The notes: a model not told the origin generated them from the letters alone. DNA of 64,000 bases from Sepioteuthis lessoniana (GCA_963585895.1 OY757916.1:20467060-20531059), one strand, 5' to 3'. Shown: positions 10,783 through 21,279, counted from the first letter of the stretch. Program-made: numbers and translations.

Positions 10783-11180
10783 GTTATTTGTCGCTGCCTC
10801 CCACCAGACACGACTTGACACAAGGTCAAAAGCCCGAAGGCCGATTAAAGTGTGGATAAAGGGGAGGGGAAGGTCGGGAACGAGCCGAGACTCGAACCCT
10901 GCTAGTCATTGACCCACTAAGTGCAATGTGGATCTAATGAGTCAAGCCGTATCACGGACCTAAATCTTGGTACGGGCACGTATGCCAAAATATAGCTTGA
11001 ACTAGACCGTGAGGTCTAGTGCTATACAAGGCGTGCAAAACGGATCTGAAAAAGCAGCTCGCCCACCCGAATGTTGCCCAGCCGAAGCTGGGGGCCTATT
11101 CGGCCCCGAGTCTGCTCTTGGTTTCGATCACCCATCCGGCACGAATGCCAGACGGCCCAGCCAAAAGGCCGAGAAGCGAT
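10783..11180 (-). repeat. SINE D, full copy with 18-bp TSD
   Basis: A 398-bp GC-rich retroposon flanked by gcagactaacgcacgata (10,765-10,782) and gcagactaactcacgata (11,181-11,198), 17/18 identical. In minus orientation it contains a B-box-like 'gcagggttcgagtctc' and ends in the CCTTGTG tail: complement of 'tgacacaaggtcaaaa' next to 10,783. Its GC content makes spurious open frames on both strands. Confidence 0.85.
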
Positions 11181-11415
11181 GCAGACTAACTCACGATAAC
11201 TCACGCATAAACATTTACCTATATATCTATCTAGCCGAAGTTTTGCCTTCTGTCTTAGACATTAGGTGTGTCAACTCTTAAAAAAGTTCATGGAAAACTT
11301 TTGCACATATCACTTATATATTTATCTATCTATTATAATTAAATAAACCCGCTTTCTGCAGTGTTATTCAGTCGCAAGTTTTTCAAAAGAAGGGCGTTGG
11401 AATATTTTCCATACG

Positions 11416-11417
<2 letters not shown>

Positions 11418-11455
<38 letters not shown>
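11418..11455. repeat. (AT)n microsatellite
   Basis: AT run bordering the SINE B at 11,457. Confidence 0.95.
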
Positions 11456-11456
<1 letters not shown>

Positions 11457-11458
<2 letters not shown>

Positions 11459-12030
11459 TTTGGTTTGGTTTGTTTGGTTTTATGGCATATCAACCTTTGT
11501 AGGTTATTTAACGCCAAATCCATTTTTATGTAAATAATCAGTTCTATTGAAAACAGTTAAGTTTAGCATAAGTACACAGTTTAATTGTCAAAAAACATTT
11601 CCATTTCAAACTATTTAAGCAGTTATATGTAATAATTCAGTTAAGTGTAAATACAGTTTTAATGTAAAAAAAAAAGTTCTATTTGAAATAATTCAGTTAA
11701 GCATAAGCACGCAGTTTAAGTGTAAGTATGGTTTAATTGTCAAAAACGTTTCTATTTCAAGCTATTCAGTTTACTCAATTCATTTTAGCATAAGTATGCT
11801 GTTAGTTCTATTTAACCCATAGATAGGACCGTATCAGGTGCTACCACTCTGGGCCAGAGTGGACCTGGGAGCGATGGCAATGAAGGGGTACTCCGCATTC
11901 CCCAAAGCTCCAGCACTGCTGGAACCTCACCATCAGATTGTTTAGTGTCATATCCAGAACACTCGTTAGGGGGGGTCTTACCCCTCTGCAGAGGTGCAGT
12001 CAGTGTATTCTACAGCCCCAGCTGACTGGG

Positions 12031-12032
<2 letters not shown>
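11457..12032 (-). repeat. SINE B, full copy inside (AT)n
   Basis: Well-preserved B element. The hairpin tail is at 11,480-11,525, with subrepeats after it and the head 'cagctgactgggcaat' at the right end. It is bounded on both sides by (AT)n (11,418-11,455 and 12,034-12,064), consistent with insertion into an AT array. Confidence 0.85.
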
Positions 12033-12067
<35 letters not shown>

Positions 12068-12104
12068 AAGTTTAAAAATAAAAAATAGTAAAAAAAACCC
12101 AACT

Positions 12105-12330
12105 AAACTTGGTGACCTTAATCGCGGGTGACTCGAAGGCTTCCTTTTCAATAGCTACCACACCGAGGTGTAGGGGAGGGCGCTACTCTATGCTTTGGAT
12201 TGCTCCACTTTACCCTTGATCATTACCTTATAATGTGGAGTGTTGAGCATAGCGGCGTCTAGTACAATTTTTTTGAATCTTTGGTGTGACTCGACCTGGG
12301 GATTGAATACCGGAAAACAGGATAAAAATT
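12105..12330 (-). repeat. SINE F
   Basis: Minus-strand F copy. The tail side starts near 12,110 with 'ggtgaccttaatcgcgggtg'. The body includes 'aggtgtaggggagggcgcta', and the degenerate tRNA-like head is near 12,290-12,330. Confidence 0.75.
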
Positions 12331-12520
12331 CAAGGTACAGACTTTTACGCTTTTGATCCTTCGGAGAACATTCAACAACTCTGACTTTTAGTTGAATACT
12401 AGCTCTACTTAGGCTCAAAAGTTTATGCTTGAAATATTTTGTGATATTACTCCTCAGTTTCATAAATTGCGTGCCTTAAGGTTTCACTGATTTAAGATGC
12501 TTTTAGCTCTGAAATTACAT

Positions 12521-12565
<45 letters not shown>

Positions 12566-12567
<2 letters not shown>

Positions 12568-12871
12568 GTGTTCTAGGTATTACACAAAACTGTATCCAGT
12601 GATAAAGCTCCAGTTTATTGCCATTACTCCCAGGTCAACTCTGACTAGAGTAGTTGTACCAGATAGGATCCAATCTATGGCTAAAATAGATCAGTTTAAA
12701 ATGATTCATATTTCGATTGGAGCGTGTGCAGAAACAAAAACACTTTTAAGGAAAAACTACACAAAAAATGTCAGAACGTATTGTGAACGAGATTCCCTAA
12801 CTTCAAGGCATAAAATAACCCTAAACAAGTCAACATGCCATTAGAATCTATCCATCCATCCATCCATCCAT
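12566..12871 (+). repeat. SINE B (ATCC-tailed), between (AT)n and (CA)n/(TA)n
   Basis: B block including 'gataaagctccag' and 'atccaatctatggctaaa', the hairpin 'ggcataaaataacc' to 'caacatgcc', then an (ATCC)n tail at 12,848-12,870. Confidence 0.7.
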
Positions 12872-12877
12872 AATAAT

Positions 12878-12915
<38 letters not shown>

Positions 12916-12920
12916 AAATT

Positions 12921-13043
12921 AGGATAGCGTAGACATATAGTCAACGACGCTTGGTGACTGTTAGTTTCTCGTCTATGTGATCATCGGAACAAGTTGAAAC
13001 TGACAGTCACCAAGCTCCGGTGACTCTGTATCAACGCTATACT
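12921..13043. mobile_element. Foldback (hairpin) element
   Basis: Arms 12,921-12,968 and 12,996-13,043 are inverted copies of each other. The inner 20 nt match at 19/20 and the outer 22 nt at about 17/22, with a 27-nt loop. It has no coding capacity. It may be a small MITE. Confidence 0.55.
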
Positions 13044-13047
13044 AACT

Positions 13048-13245
13048 TGAATACCACACTGGACGGATCTACTTGCATTTCACATTGAGCTAATTGCCTT
13101 GGAAAAAAATGAATCTAACTATTTTTCCTCCAGCTACGAGTAAATAGTACAGAAGACTGGGCTCTTTAACCTTGGTTTGGCAACCAGTCCATTAAAGTGA
13201 CCTTAGGTTGTATAACGCTCATAAGGAGAGGTTGGGCAAATACAT
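13048..13245 (+). repeat. SINE C, 5'-incomplete
   Basis: It starts at about the B-box region and continues through 'ttgcatttcacattgagcta', the central domain ('ctacgagtaaatagtacag') and a shortened tail ending 'ggagaggttgggcaaata'. Confidence 0.65.
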
Positions 13246-13297
13246 TGATATACGTGGATCATTAAATAAGTTTCCAGACTTTTTTGTATGGGCACTT

Positions 13298-13558
13298 TTA
13301 TTGATAGTACACATATGAAACTCTAGTCCCCTTCAAAGTAATCTCTTCCAGCTGCAATGCACTTGATGTACCGTTCCAACAACTTCTGGAGGCCCCATGG
13401 AAGTCCTCTTGTGTGAACATGTCAATGACCTTCGTCACAGCCTCTTTTATCTCCTCAATTGTCTCATAACAACAGCCTCTGAGCTTAGGGAATAACCAAA
13501 AGTCACAGGGTGCAAGGTCTGGATTATAGGGAGGGTGAGCAACTGTCTTGATGCCCAA
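13298..13558 (-). pseudogene. Mariner transposase C-terminal remnant (M2)
   Basis: Carries the same C-terminal catalytic segment as M1, including APCDFWLFPKL. A frameshift near 13,390 replaces the normal GASQKLLERY continuation with an unrelated end. Confidence 0.85.
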
Positions 13559-13680
13559 CTAGGTCAAATAGTCTGTGACAAAGACGAAGTTGTGGACTCA
13601 TGCATTGTCCTGGTGGAAATGCCACTGACTCGATTTGAAGAGTGCTGGCCTCCTCCCTAGGAATCTCTTCCTGAACTCCC

Positions 13681-13962
13681 TTAAAACATCAACATAGTAA
13701 CCCTAACCGTATCCCTAACCCTTTGGCCAATCAACTCTGGTGTTCTGACTTCCTTACTCCCTCCACACCTCTTATCATCCCTCACAGACTCGGTGCTTTC
13801 CTTGAATCTCTTATGCCACTCAAAAACTGATGCTCGATTCATGCAATATGGTCGAAAAGTAGTCTGAAGGATTCCATACGTTTCTGTGGCATTTTTTTCA
13901 AGTTTAAAACAGAATTTTATTGCATATCGTTCTTCTAAGGTGTCCTCACGTCCAGATTGCAT
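13681..13962 (-). pseudogene. Mariner transposase N-terminal remnant (M2)
   Basis: The best-preserved N terminus of the three mariners. It begins MQSGREDTLEERYAIKFCF and runs through the helix-turn-helix region ('NRASVFEWHKRFKE') to 'TPELIGQ'. It then enters residues read from telomere-like DNA and stops. The start ATG at 13,960-13,962 lies downstream of the terminal repeat as expected for a mariner. Confidence 0.85.
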
Positions 13963-14236
13963 TTTTGAAATTCACCAGCGGTAACTATCAGGATTTAGTA
14001 GGGTGTATTCCAATTGCTGCTGTAGTTGTTCATTTGAAGCTGAAATCATAAAATTGGTCAGTCATCTCATAAGATGTATTGCAATAACATAGTGAATTTT
14101 CAAGAGTCTAGGACAATTTTAAATGCCTGTACCAAAAAAGTCTGGAAACTTATTGAATTCATCACCTATATGCTCTACCACCGATATTGAACCCTCTTTT
14201 TTTTTCATAGATAAAGCAAAGGAGATTCATGAGTAA

Positions 14237-14490
14237 GTTAGCCGACCGTATTCGAAGGCGACCCGATGGCTCCCTTTTCAATAGCTACTACACCGAGTTA
14301 TTGAGGAGGGCGCTACTCTTTTCCCTGGATTGCTTCACTTATCCTTGATCCGTAACATATAATTCCGAGTGCTAAGCAAGTAAACATCAAGTACCATTTT
14401 TTGAGCCCTTGGTATAACTCGACCTGGGATTTTATCCCGGTTTCCCGGTCCATTAGCGAACACTGCAATCCTTACGCTCATATACTTGAA
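14237..14490 (-). repeat. SINE F
   Basis: Tail side 'ccgaccgtattcgaaggcg' near 14,245; body 'aatagctactacaccgag'; head near 14,430-14,475 with a degenerate B box. Confidence 0.75.
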
Positions 14491-14799
14491 AGTCATTGAA
14501 AAAAGTCAGAAATTCTTTAATGACGTCTTTTATTGTTAGGAACAGTATGACTAACACAATTATTTTCTACATATTTTTATCAACATATTCTTTTTAAAAA
14601 ATGGCATTTCCAACTCTGTAATCTGTTTTGACTCAAGTAAAAGACGGTTTATTTTTTTTTTTTCAACTTGTTCATCATAGCCCTCGTTATTGCTTCTCTT
14701 GTCATGTACGACTTTCAGTTAGTTTGACTTACGGATACACAAATTCATAAACATTCCTTTCTTATAATTATATCTTTCTACCGAGCGATACACCTCACC

Positions 14800-15330
14800 C
14801 TGTGTACATACTCGGTCACAAACCGAACGCGCGTTTATCTATGTATATGCATGTATTGTATACATGGCTCTTCACAAGCATTCTTGTCTATTACACTTAA
14901 ACAAAAACACCCTCACCAGTAGTGTTTGTCCACGTCACTTCCGCCCTGCCCATTGTTTGTCCGTACTGTGTGTACACGCTCGCGTATATCACAGGCCGAA
15001 ACATTAAATCGTATAAATTGGTTGAAGACGAAGGCCTCAAACGAATCTTCAGTCTCAATGGAATTACGCCCTTGCTAATTATGACTTCAATAAACGATGT
15101 CCGGTTCCCAAGCGACCAATTGAATGCTTTGCGGATGGAAACCATGTTCATTTTGCCCATTCGGACCTGTCCCAAAATTTTACGTCCACCGCGCATCAGC
15201 GAGGCGTTTGTGAATCTACGCATGCGTAACTTTCTTATGTCAGTTGGAATCCCAATCGTCACTTCGTCAGAGCTACTGCTGCCTGGCTATCTCCGTTACC
15301 ATCTTTACTACTATCAGTACACATACCACC
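14800..15330. promoter_or_regulatory. CpG-containing unique island, possible promoter/first exon
   Basis: It contains CACTTCCGCC (ETS-like, about 14,936-14,945), the palindrome acgcatgcgt (15,218-15,227, resembling an NRF1 site) and raised CpG. Overlapping open frames of 121 codons (minus, 14,897-15,262) and 176 codons (plus, 14,922-15,452) match nothing I recognise. Host exon, promoter or unknown repeat are all possible. Confidence 0.25.
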
Positions 15331-15549
15331 GCAGCAGTATCTATCTATCTATCTATCTATCTATGATAATGTTTATAATAATTGTTGTTGTTCGTGGTAT
15401 TTCTTTGGCTAAGCCGATTTTGAAGACAAGTTTATATGTATGTATTTTTTAAATTGTTCGTCATTTACAAGAGACAATGAACGAATATTGACACGAGATT
15501 TGATATTCTAAAACTGCCATGTTGATATACCATAATACTCAGCTCTTTG

Positions 15550-15815
15550 CCACGAACAGGATGTGACACAAGGTCACATTTTTAGCTGGTTTGAATTTTC
15601 CTTCTCCAAGATGGCTTGTCCTACCAAGGATATGGAACACATTCTGCACAACTATTTTACCCATAGTTAGATTGAGAACAGATGGCCCAATGCCTTTCCC
15701 AAGGGCATAAGTGTGAAGTAAAATGTAAACGGCCTCGTCCAGGATTTGAACTTGGGTCAGCGATTCTATTTCCCACGATGATAACCGTTACACTAAGCGT
15801 GCCTCCTTTCTTGTT
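15550..15815 (-). repeat. SINE C
   Basis: The minus-strand C tail complement 'ggatgtgacacaaggtcac' is at about 15,559. The central domain complement 'cctttcccaagggcataa' and B-box complement 'ccaggatttgaacttgg' follow to the right. Confidence 0.8.
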
Positions 15816-15885
15816 AGGATGCAAAATGAATATCAGACATACATAAGTATACAAGAAATGAATGAAGTAGAGAGAGGAGACAGAA

Positions 15886-16120
15886 AGATGGTTTCTTTGT
15901 TTAATGGCATGTCCACCTTGGTAGGTTATTTTATGCCAAAGCTATTCTCCGTGAAGAAGAGTAGTGGTACTATTTATCCCATAGCAGGGAGGATATGGGG
16001 ATTCATACCTTTCCCAAGGGTATTTGCCCGAAAGTGAAAGTAATAGCGCGACTGGAGTACGAACTCGCGTACTACGATTCTGCAGTCCATCGCTTTAACC
16101 ACTACACCACGAGGACCCCC
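15886..16120 (-). repeat. SINE A with short TSD
   Basis: Flanked by gagacagaa (15,877-15,885 and 16,121-16,129). Minus-strand A copy: the tail complement is near 15,890-15,940, the B-box complement 'ggagtacgaactcg' near 16,053 and the A-box complement 'ttaaccactacaccacgag' near 16,095. Confidence 0.85.
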
Positions 16121-16318
16121 GAGACAGAAGGAGCGATAGTAAGAAAGAATATTGAATTATCATGTCATTCAATTCTGAGTTTTAAAAATATTATGAATAT
16201 TTTGAATCATGATGGTGTCGTCAATTGTGGATTAATTAATAACTTAAATTCATGTAATTATTCAATCTTTTCTGAAAATTTTGTGCTGAATTTAGAAGCG
16301 TGATCATAGCCATTATCT

Positions 16319-16563
16319 GGGGGTGTCCTTGTGGTGTAATGGTTAAAGTGATGGACTGCAGAATCGTAGTAAGCGAGTTCGTACTCCAGTCGCGCTTTTA
16401 CGTTCACATTCGGGCAAATACCCTTGGGAAAGGTATGAACTCCCTTATCCTCCAAGCTATGGGTTAAATAGTACCACTACTGTTCTCCTAGGAGAATGGC
16501 TTTGGCATTAAATAACCTAAAAAGAGTTGATATGCCATTAAACAAAGAAACCAAACCAAACCC
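16319..16563 (+). repeat. SINE A, full copy with 12-bp TSD
   Basis: TSD tagccattatct at 16,307-16,318 and 16,564-16,575. The 245-bp body has the A box in 'gtggtgtaatggttaaag', B-box-like 'gagttcgtactcc', the central domain 'cccttgggaaaggtatgaac' and the AACC-ended tail. Confidence 0.92.
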
Positions 16564-16575
16564 TAGCCATTATCT

Positions 16576-17576
16576 CGTCCAAAGAAGATACATGGATTTG
16601 AGATACTGGTGTAGTCTTTCCTGATTTCCATAATATCATTGGAGTGTTTTTGTTTCTTTTTCTGAGGTCCCATACGTATTCAGAATGGGCTGTGCTTTGT
16701 TCATATATCCTATAGATGATCGACAGTTTATGTAAATAGGTCCTTTGTTTTCAGGGCCTTTCCGTCGCTTCGATGTAAACTTTTTCTTGATCTTTCATAT
16801 ATTTGACGTACATTTGGTTGGAGACCGTTTCCATCCAAAGGGCATTCGGACTTTGATCTGCAGTAACAGGTGGGGGTTTGTTGGCGTATGTGTCATGTTG
16901 TTGCTTTTCTGTTAGGTTTCTGTATAATCTGTGATATGGTTTTCATAGAAGTATTACAAAATTTTAGAGCATTAGGGTTAAATATTTTATTTTTATCGCG
17001 AAAAATGTTTATCTCATATAATGTAATGGTTGCTTTCCACCATCAGCGATCTTGGTTCCCAGCTGGGTTACCGACAACAAAAGTCAATCACGAGAACTAT
17101 CGCAGTAGATGCGAGTCCCACACGAGGCTTGGCGATTTTTTTTAAAGGAGCTGTCAGTTAATTATTGGGAGTGTTACAAAGAACGATCTAAATCTCGAAG
17201 CTATGCGAAACTGCCTCTCCCACTGGGGTTGGGATACGATTTGTGATAGAATGGATATTTTCTTTATTGATTCGAAAATACCACTTGACCATTGGCAATA
17301 AAATAAGTGGGATTTTTCTTTGACCACGTGTCTGACTTTTTCCTTTCCCAATAGGAAAAACTTCCTCTCGTCATTTATTCATCTTCGTGTTTGTTTCTTC
17401 GAGACTCCAGCAACGATACACTATGAAGTTGAGAAATATCTTGATTATGAGATATATCTTGCTTGATATTAATGTTTTATGGTGTATTGAATCATATTAT
17501 TTTTCGGTTGTTTTTCCTTTTTTATGTTGTTGAGAATCAGCTCTTTGTCGAGGCTCTTTGATGTACTTCTTTTTAG
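16576..17576. other. Unique stretch
   Basis: No repeat or gene recognised. Short open frames only (91 codons plus at 16,870-17,145; 65 codons minus at 17,154-17,351). Confidence 0.5.
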
Positions 17577-18388
17577 CCCAGTCGGCCGGGGCTATAGAAT
17601 ACGCCGACTGCATCTCTACAGAGTGGTTTGGTTTGGTTTTATGGCGTAGGAACCATTTTGGTCATTTTATGCTAAATCAAATTTTATACATATATATTAA
17701 ATATATGATTTTTAAACTTTTCGTAGATGATATTTTTAAATGAGCCAGAGCTCATTTTTTTTTGCATACAGTTAAATGGTTTAATTTATTTCTATCTAAT
17801 ACGAATAATTTTATTAACTATAAATCATTTGTTTGCCTACAGTTGAATATTTTCAAAATTGCTGTTTAACACAAACAATTTAATTAAACATCAGTCATTT
17901 GTTTACACACAGATAAATGATCAAACAGTTCTATTTCAAACAATTCAGTTTAGCATAAAAAATTTATTTGCACACAGTTTAAATGTTAAACAGTTCTATT
18001 TGAGCCAGAAATAGGAACCTATCAGGTGCTACCCCTCCGGGTCAGAGTGGATCTGTGGGCGACGGCAATGAAGGGCTACTCTGCATTCTCCAAAGCTCCA
18101 GCATTACTGGAGCCTCGCTATCAGGTTGTTTAGTGTCATATCAGGACGATTATTGAGGTGTTTTTTTTTTATCCCTCTGCAGAGGTGCTGTCAGTGTATT
18201 CTATAGCCCCAGCGGACTGCACCATTTACAGAGGAGTAAGACCTCTCGAACAAGTGTCCTGGATGCGTCACTAAACCATCTGATGGTGAGGCTCCAGCCC
18301 TGGAGTTATGGATAGTGTGGAGTACCTCTTTATAGCCATTACTCCTTGGTACATACTGACTCAAAAGGTTCCTTGTATGGGTCAATGT
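17577..18388 (+). repeat. SINE B split by a nested SINE B
   Basis: The head 'cagtcggccggggctat' (17,580) to 'ctacagag' (about 17,624) resumes at about 18,227 with 'cagaggagtaagacc' and runs to 'gggtcaatg' at 18,388. The 600 bp between is another B copy in the opposite orientation. Confidence 0.75.
17626..18224 (-). repeat. SINE B inserted in SINE B
   Basis: Complete minus-strand B element. The tail hairpin region is degenerate at 17,640-17,690, with subrepeats after it and the head 'ccagcggactg' at the right end. 'tacagag' occurs on both sides of the insertion. Confidence 0.8.
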
Positions 18389-18394
18389 AAGTAA

Positions 18395-18640
18395 GTAAAG
18401 TTGGCGACCTTAGTCGAGAGTGATCTGAAGGCTTCCTTTTCAAAAGCTACTACACCGAGGTGTAGGGGAGGGCGCTACTCCTTTCCCAGGATTTCTCCAC
18501 TTTACTCTTGATCCTAACCTTATAATACTGAGCGCTAAGCAAGGCGGCATCAAGTACCATTTTTTGAGTCTTTGGTATGACTCGACCGTGGATCGAACCC
18601 CGGTCACCTGGACCATTGGCGAACACTCTACTCATTACTG
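18395..18640 (-). repeat. SINE F
   Basis: Tail side 'agttggcgaccttagtcgag' near 18,402; body 'gaggtgtaggggagggcgct'; head complement 'ggatcgaaccccgg' near 18,590. Confidence 0.8.
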
Positions 18641-18916
18641 TTTAATTATTTGTCTTTCTTCATGCATGCAATTTTTCATGAAATAGCTGATATTTTCGGC
18701 AATGCTTGATAATTTTGAAATTGTTGCTACTGATGTGTATTCTTTGGCTAAACAGATGGCATTGTCTACTTTTGTTTCTGTTTTCTATGGTTAGAAATCC
18801 TTAATGTCATTGTAAATAAATGCACAGCTTTGCTTGTCTTCGATTTTAGTGAATTTGACTATTACTGATTTAGTGTTTTTCCATTGGCTCAATGCTAAAA
18901 TTGTTCTTAATTCTGA

Positions 18917-18984
<68 letters not shown>

Positions 18985-19130
18985 GTGCGTGTGTGTGCTA
19001 ATGGTATGTGCAAAAGGTTCTAGCTAAAATGTTTTCACATGTGTAGTCAGTCTATATTTTTCACAGAATAAAAGGTTGTTGGTATCTCTCTATCTATTAA
19101 TGGATAAAAACCGACGAACAGAGTAGTCCA
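18641..19130. other. Unique stretch with long (AT)n
   Basis: (AT)n of about 60 bp at 18,919-18,978, then a GT-rich patch. No gene seen. Confidence 0.55.
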
Positions 19131-19150
19131 AAAGTGATGAATTTATTGAG

Positions 19151-19210
19151 CAGAAAAGTCGACGCTATAACGTTTCTGTATTAATATACCATCATCAGGA
19201 CTTTAAAAGG
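19151..19210 (-). ncRNA. Candidate type I hammerhead ribozyme
   Basis: On the minus strand: core CTGATGA (19,198-19,192), stem II over 19,191-19,177, GAAA (19,176-19,173), stem III CG/CG with a 6-nt loop (19,172-19,163), and cleavage triplet GTC (19,163-19,161). The sequence after the cleavage site, GACTTT (19,160-19,155), pairs fully with AAAGTC (19,204-19,199) just before the core to form stem I (6 bp). All conserved core bases are present. Stem II is imperfect, with one bulged G. In animals such ribozymes are known from Penelope-like retroelements and retrozymes. Self-cleavage is inferred. Confidence 0.55.
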
Positions 19211-19627
19211 AGATATCAAGTGTTAAAGGAATAACGATGGATGTTTAATAAAATACAGTAAATAATGGAGGAAATATATAAACAAAGAAGGAACATACAA
19301 CCGTTTAAACATTGAATCGGCGTTTGCATTTAAAAAATATCCCGCGGCTGCACAAAGCAATGATGTCAAGCAAATGGAATTGTCATGAGATATAACGGAT
19401 TAGAAAGAGAGAAAGAAGAAAATAACAGGAGAAGAAAAGAAGAGAAAAGAAAGTTTACCTATGGAAGGATAATTAATTAATTGAATATGTTGTAGCAATT
19501 TATGAAAATTTTTCCTAACAAAGGGGATATGTTAAAAAATCCAGGACAATTATCAATAGACAGAAAGAGCAAATTGCATCGGTTTCAAAAATTTGTCATC
19601 TTCTTTTATGGATATGAGCTATTTATG

Positions 19628-19675
<48 letters not shown>

Positions 19676-20456
19676 AACAACGCTAAGTGATTATCAACAT
19701 AAATGATAGCAGGGTATTTCCTTTTATTTATTTTAAACGTACAGAATATGCGAAAAAGATGACAATCAAATCGTGAAAAATGAAAATGTTTGCTGAATAA
19801 AGAGTCTTGTAATGTTATTAACTAAACTTGAATGGCTGGCTAGCCAGACAGATTGATAAATGTACAAACAGTTCAACATGATCCTTGAAAACACAACTCT
19901 ATATTAGACTTGATCCTTTTGCTCGCCTGAATTATAGCAAATAAACATTCAATACAAGGGCATATCATTTTCACTAGATTTTAGGAAGTAACATTGTATT
20001 AATAAGGTATCAAAAACATCTCTTGTCAAATAATCCGATAAAAGATAAACGGAAATTTATTATATTATATTGTTTATTATATATTTATTATATATTATAT
20101 ATCATATATTTATTATATTATATTGTTTATATACAAGTAGGAAAATACGACCAAGGAAGAATATGCTGTTACTAGTATTACAATTGGACAAGCTTTTTGA
20201 ATTAATTATCCGATTCCTTCGTTTAGATGAGTTTGAACTCGGATCACTATTAATAGAGAGAAATATGAAATTATGTTAAGTTGAAACTGGCCCTGAAACG
20301 TATGATGTTTAATCAATGTCAGTTATAAGAGAAAGTATTATCACTATTAAGGAAATATTTTAACTGCTATTTTAAACTTTTTGCTTTGATCATAGCATCT
20401 CTACCGGTTGATTTTCTGTTTATGTCAGTCTATCTCCCTATTTGACCGATTAATCA
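19211..20456. other. Unique AT-rich stretch with (TATC)n
   Basis: (ATCT)n at 19,629-19,676; AT-rich 20,050-20,130. No gene seen. Confidence 0.5.
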
Positions 20457-20550
20457 TTTGGCCGACTGTAGTCTAGGGTTCCCGAAGGCTCCCTTTTCAA
20501 AAGCTTCTACACCGATATGTAGTAGAGGGCGATACTTTTTTCCCCCTGGA
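20457..20550 (-). repeat. SINE F 3' fragment
   Basis: Only the 3' third of F is present, from 'ggccgactgtagtctaggg' to 'gtagtagagggcgatac'. Confidence 0.7.
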
Positions 20551-20597
20551 TTAGATATATGTATAAATATCTATATAAGTATTCTACCGCTGCGCCT

Positions 20598-20972
20598 GTT
20601 ATAATGTTTGAGTCTATAAGCTGATTTTCAAGGCAAGTATTTCTTTCCCTTAAAAATAGCGCTTGTATAACGCGTGTCTTTAATTTCCTTTTGTTCTTAG
20701 ATTTTCAATGAGGATATATTATTTAAAGTGAAATCGTGAGGAATCTTAGCAACGATAAACAATTAGATAAATAAATAAAGATTGTACCATATTCAAATCA
20801 TTTAGCACGAATGCGGACTCCGAAATCTAGTGACAAAAACGTTGACCAAATTTTTAGATTTATAGACAGACTTTATTCGCGGTCGAGAGCTTTGGAAAAA
20901 CATCTACAAATACCTTTCTACATTCTTCCTTACACCACCACAAAGACACCGAACGAATCTATCTATCTATCT
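20598..20972 (+). repeat. Left arm of a large inverted duplication
   Basis: Its reverse complement is at 22,088-22,493, with high identity (only scattered substitutions and small indels seen by eye). The inner end is (ATCT)n in this arm and (AGAT)n in the other. The arm carries a short open frame, whose counterpart in the other arm has a 1-bp indel just before the microsatellite. No known family. Confidence 0.85.
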
Positions 20973-20975
20973 TGC

Positions 20976-20979
<4 letters not shown>

Positions 20980-21047
<68 letters not shown>
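20980..21047. repeat. (AT)n microsatellite
   Basis: About 68 bp AT run at the left edge of the spacer between the inverted arms. Confidence 0.95.
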
Positions 21048-21049
<2 letters not shown>

Positions 21050-21051
<2 letters not shown>

Positions 21052-21279
21052 CAAAACAAAACAAAGACCTTTTCCTTTTTCATTTTGGTAGGAGTCTCAG
21101 TAGATCACATCGGACGCTATAACTGCAGCTATGTCTAAGAATTTAATATGAGTTCGAGAAGACCATTGAAAAACTGCAATCTCGAACATCCGGAGTATTT
21201 TTTACGAGGGCTACTGGGAAAAAACGCATAATGATATTCTTAAAGCATCTGTCTCTTGCCAATGTAAGCTCGTTACGAT

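Larger units (their letters stand above)
13253..14166 (-). mobile_element. Internally deleted mariner (M2), sister of M1
   Basis: A 914-bp element bounded by TA (13,251-13,252; the right TA is probably 14,167-14,168). The minus strand encodes the N-terminal part (from 13,962, 93 codons, intact MQSGRED start) and the C-terminal DD34D part (13,558-13,298). These are separated by the same deletion junction and the same telomere-like filler (13,699-13,722) as M1. The right terminal repeat is altered in its outer bases. M1 and M2 therefore descend from one deleted element that still transposed in trans. Confidence 0.9.

Noticed and set aside
11009-11281. 90-codon GC-rich open frame
   Set aside because: Lies mostly within SINE D and runs over its target-site duplication; no protein similarity recognised.
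16319-16395. Possible tRNA gene (good A and B boxes)
   Set aside because: The sequence is the head of a SINE A with a full SINE tail and TSD. No intact acceptor stem or free tRNA was found in the window.
18919-18978. TATA-box-like promoter signals in AT arrays
   Set aside because: All (AT)n microsatellites give such matches; there is no supporting context.
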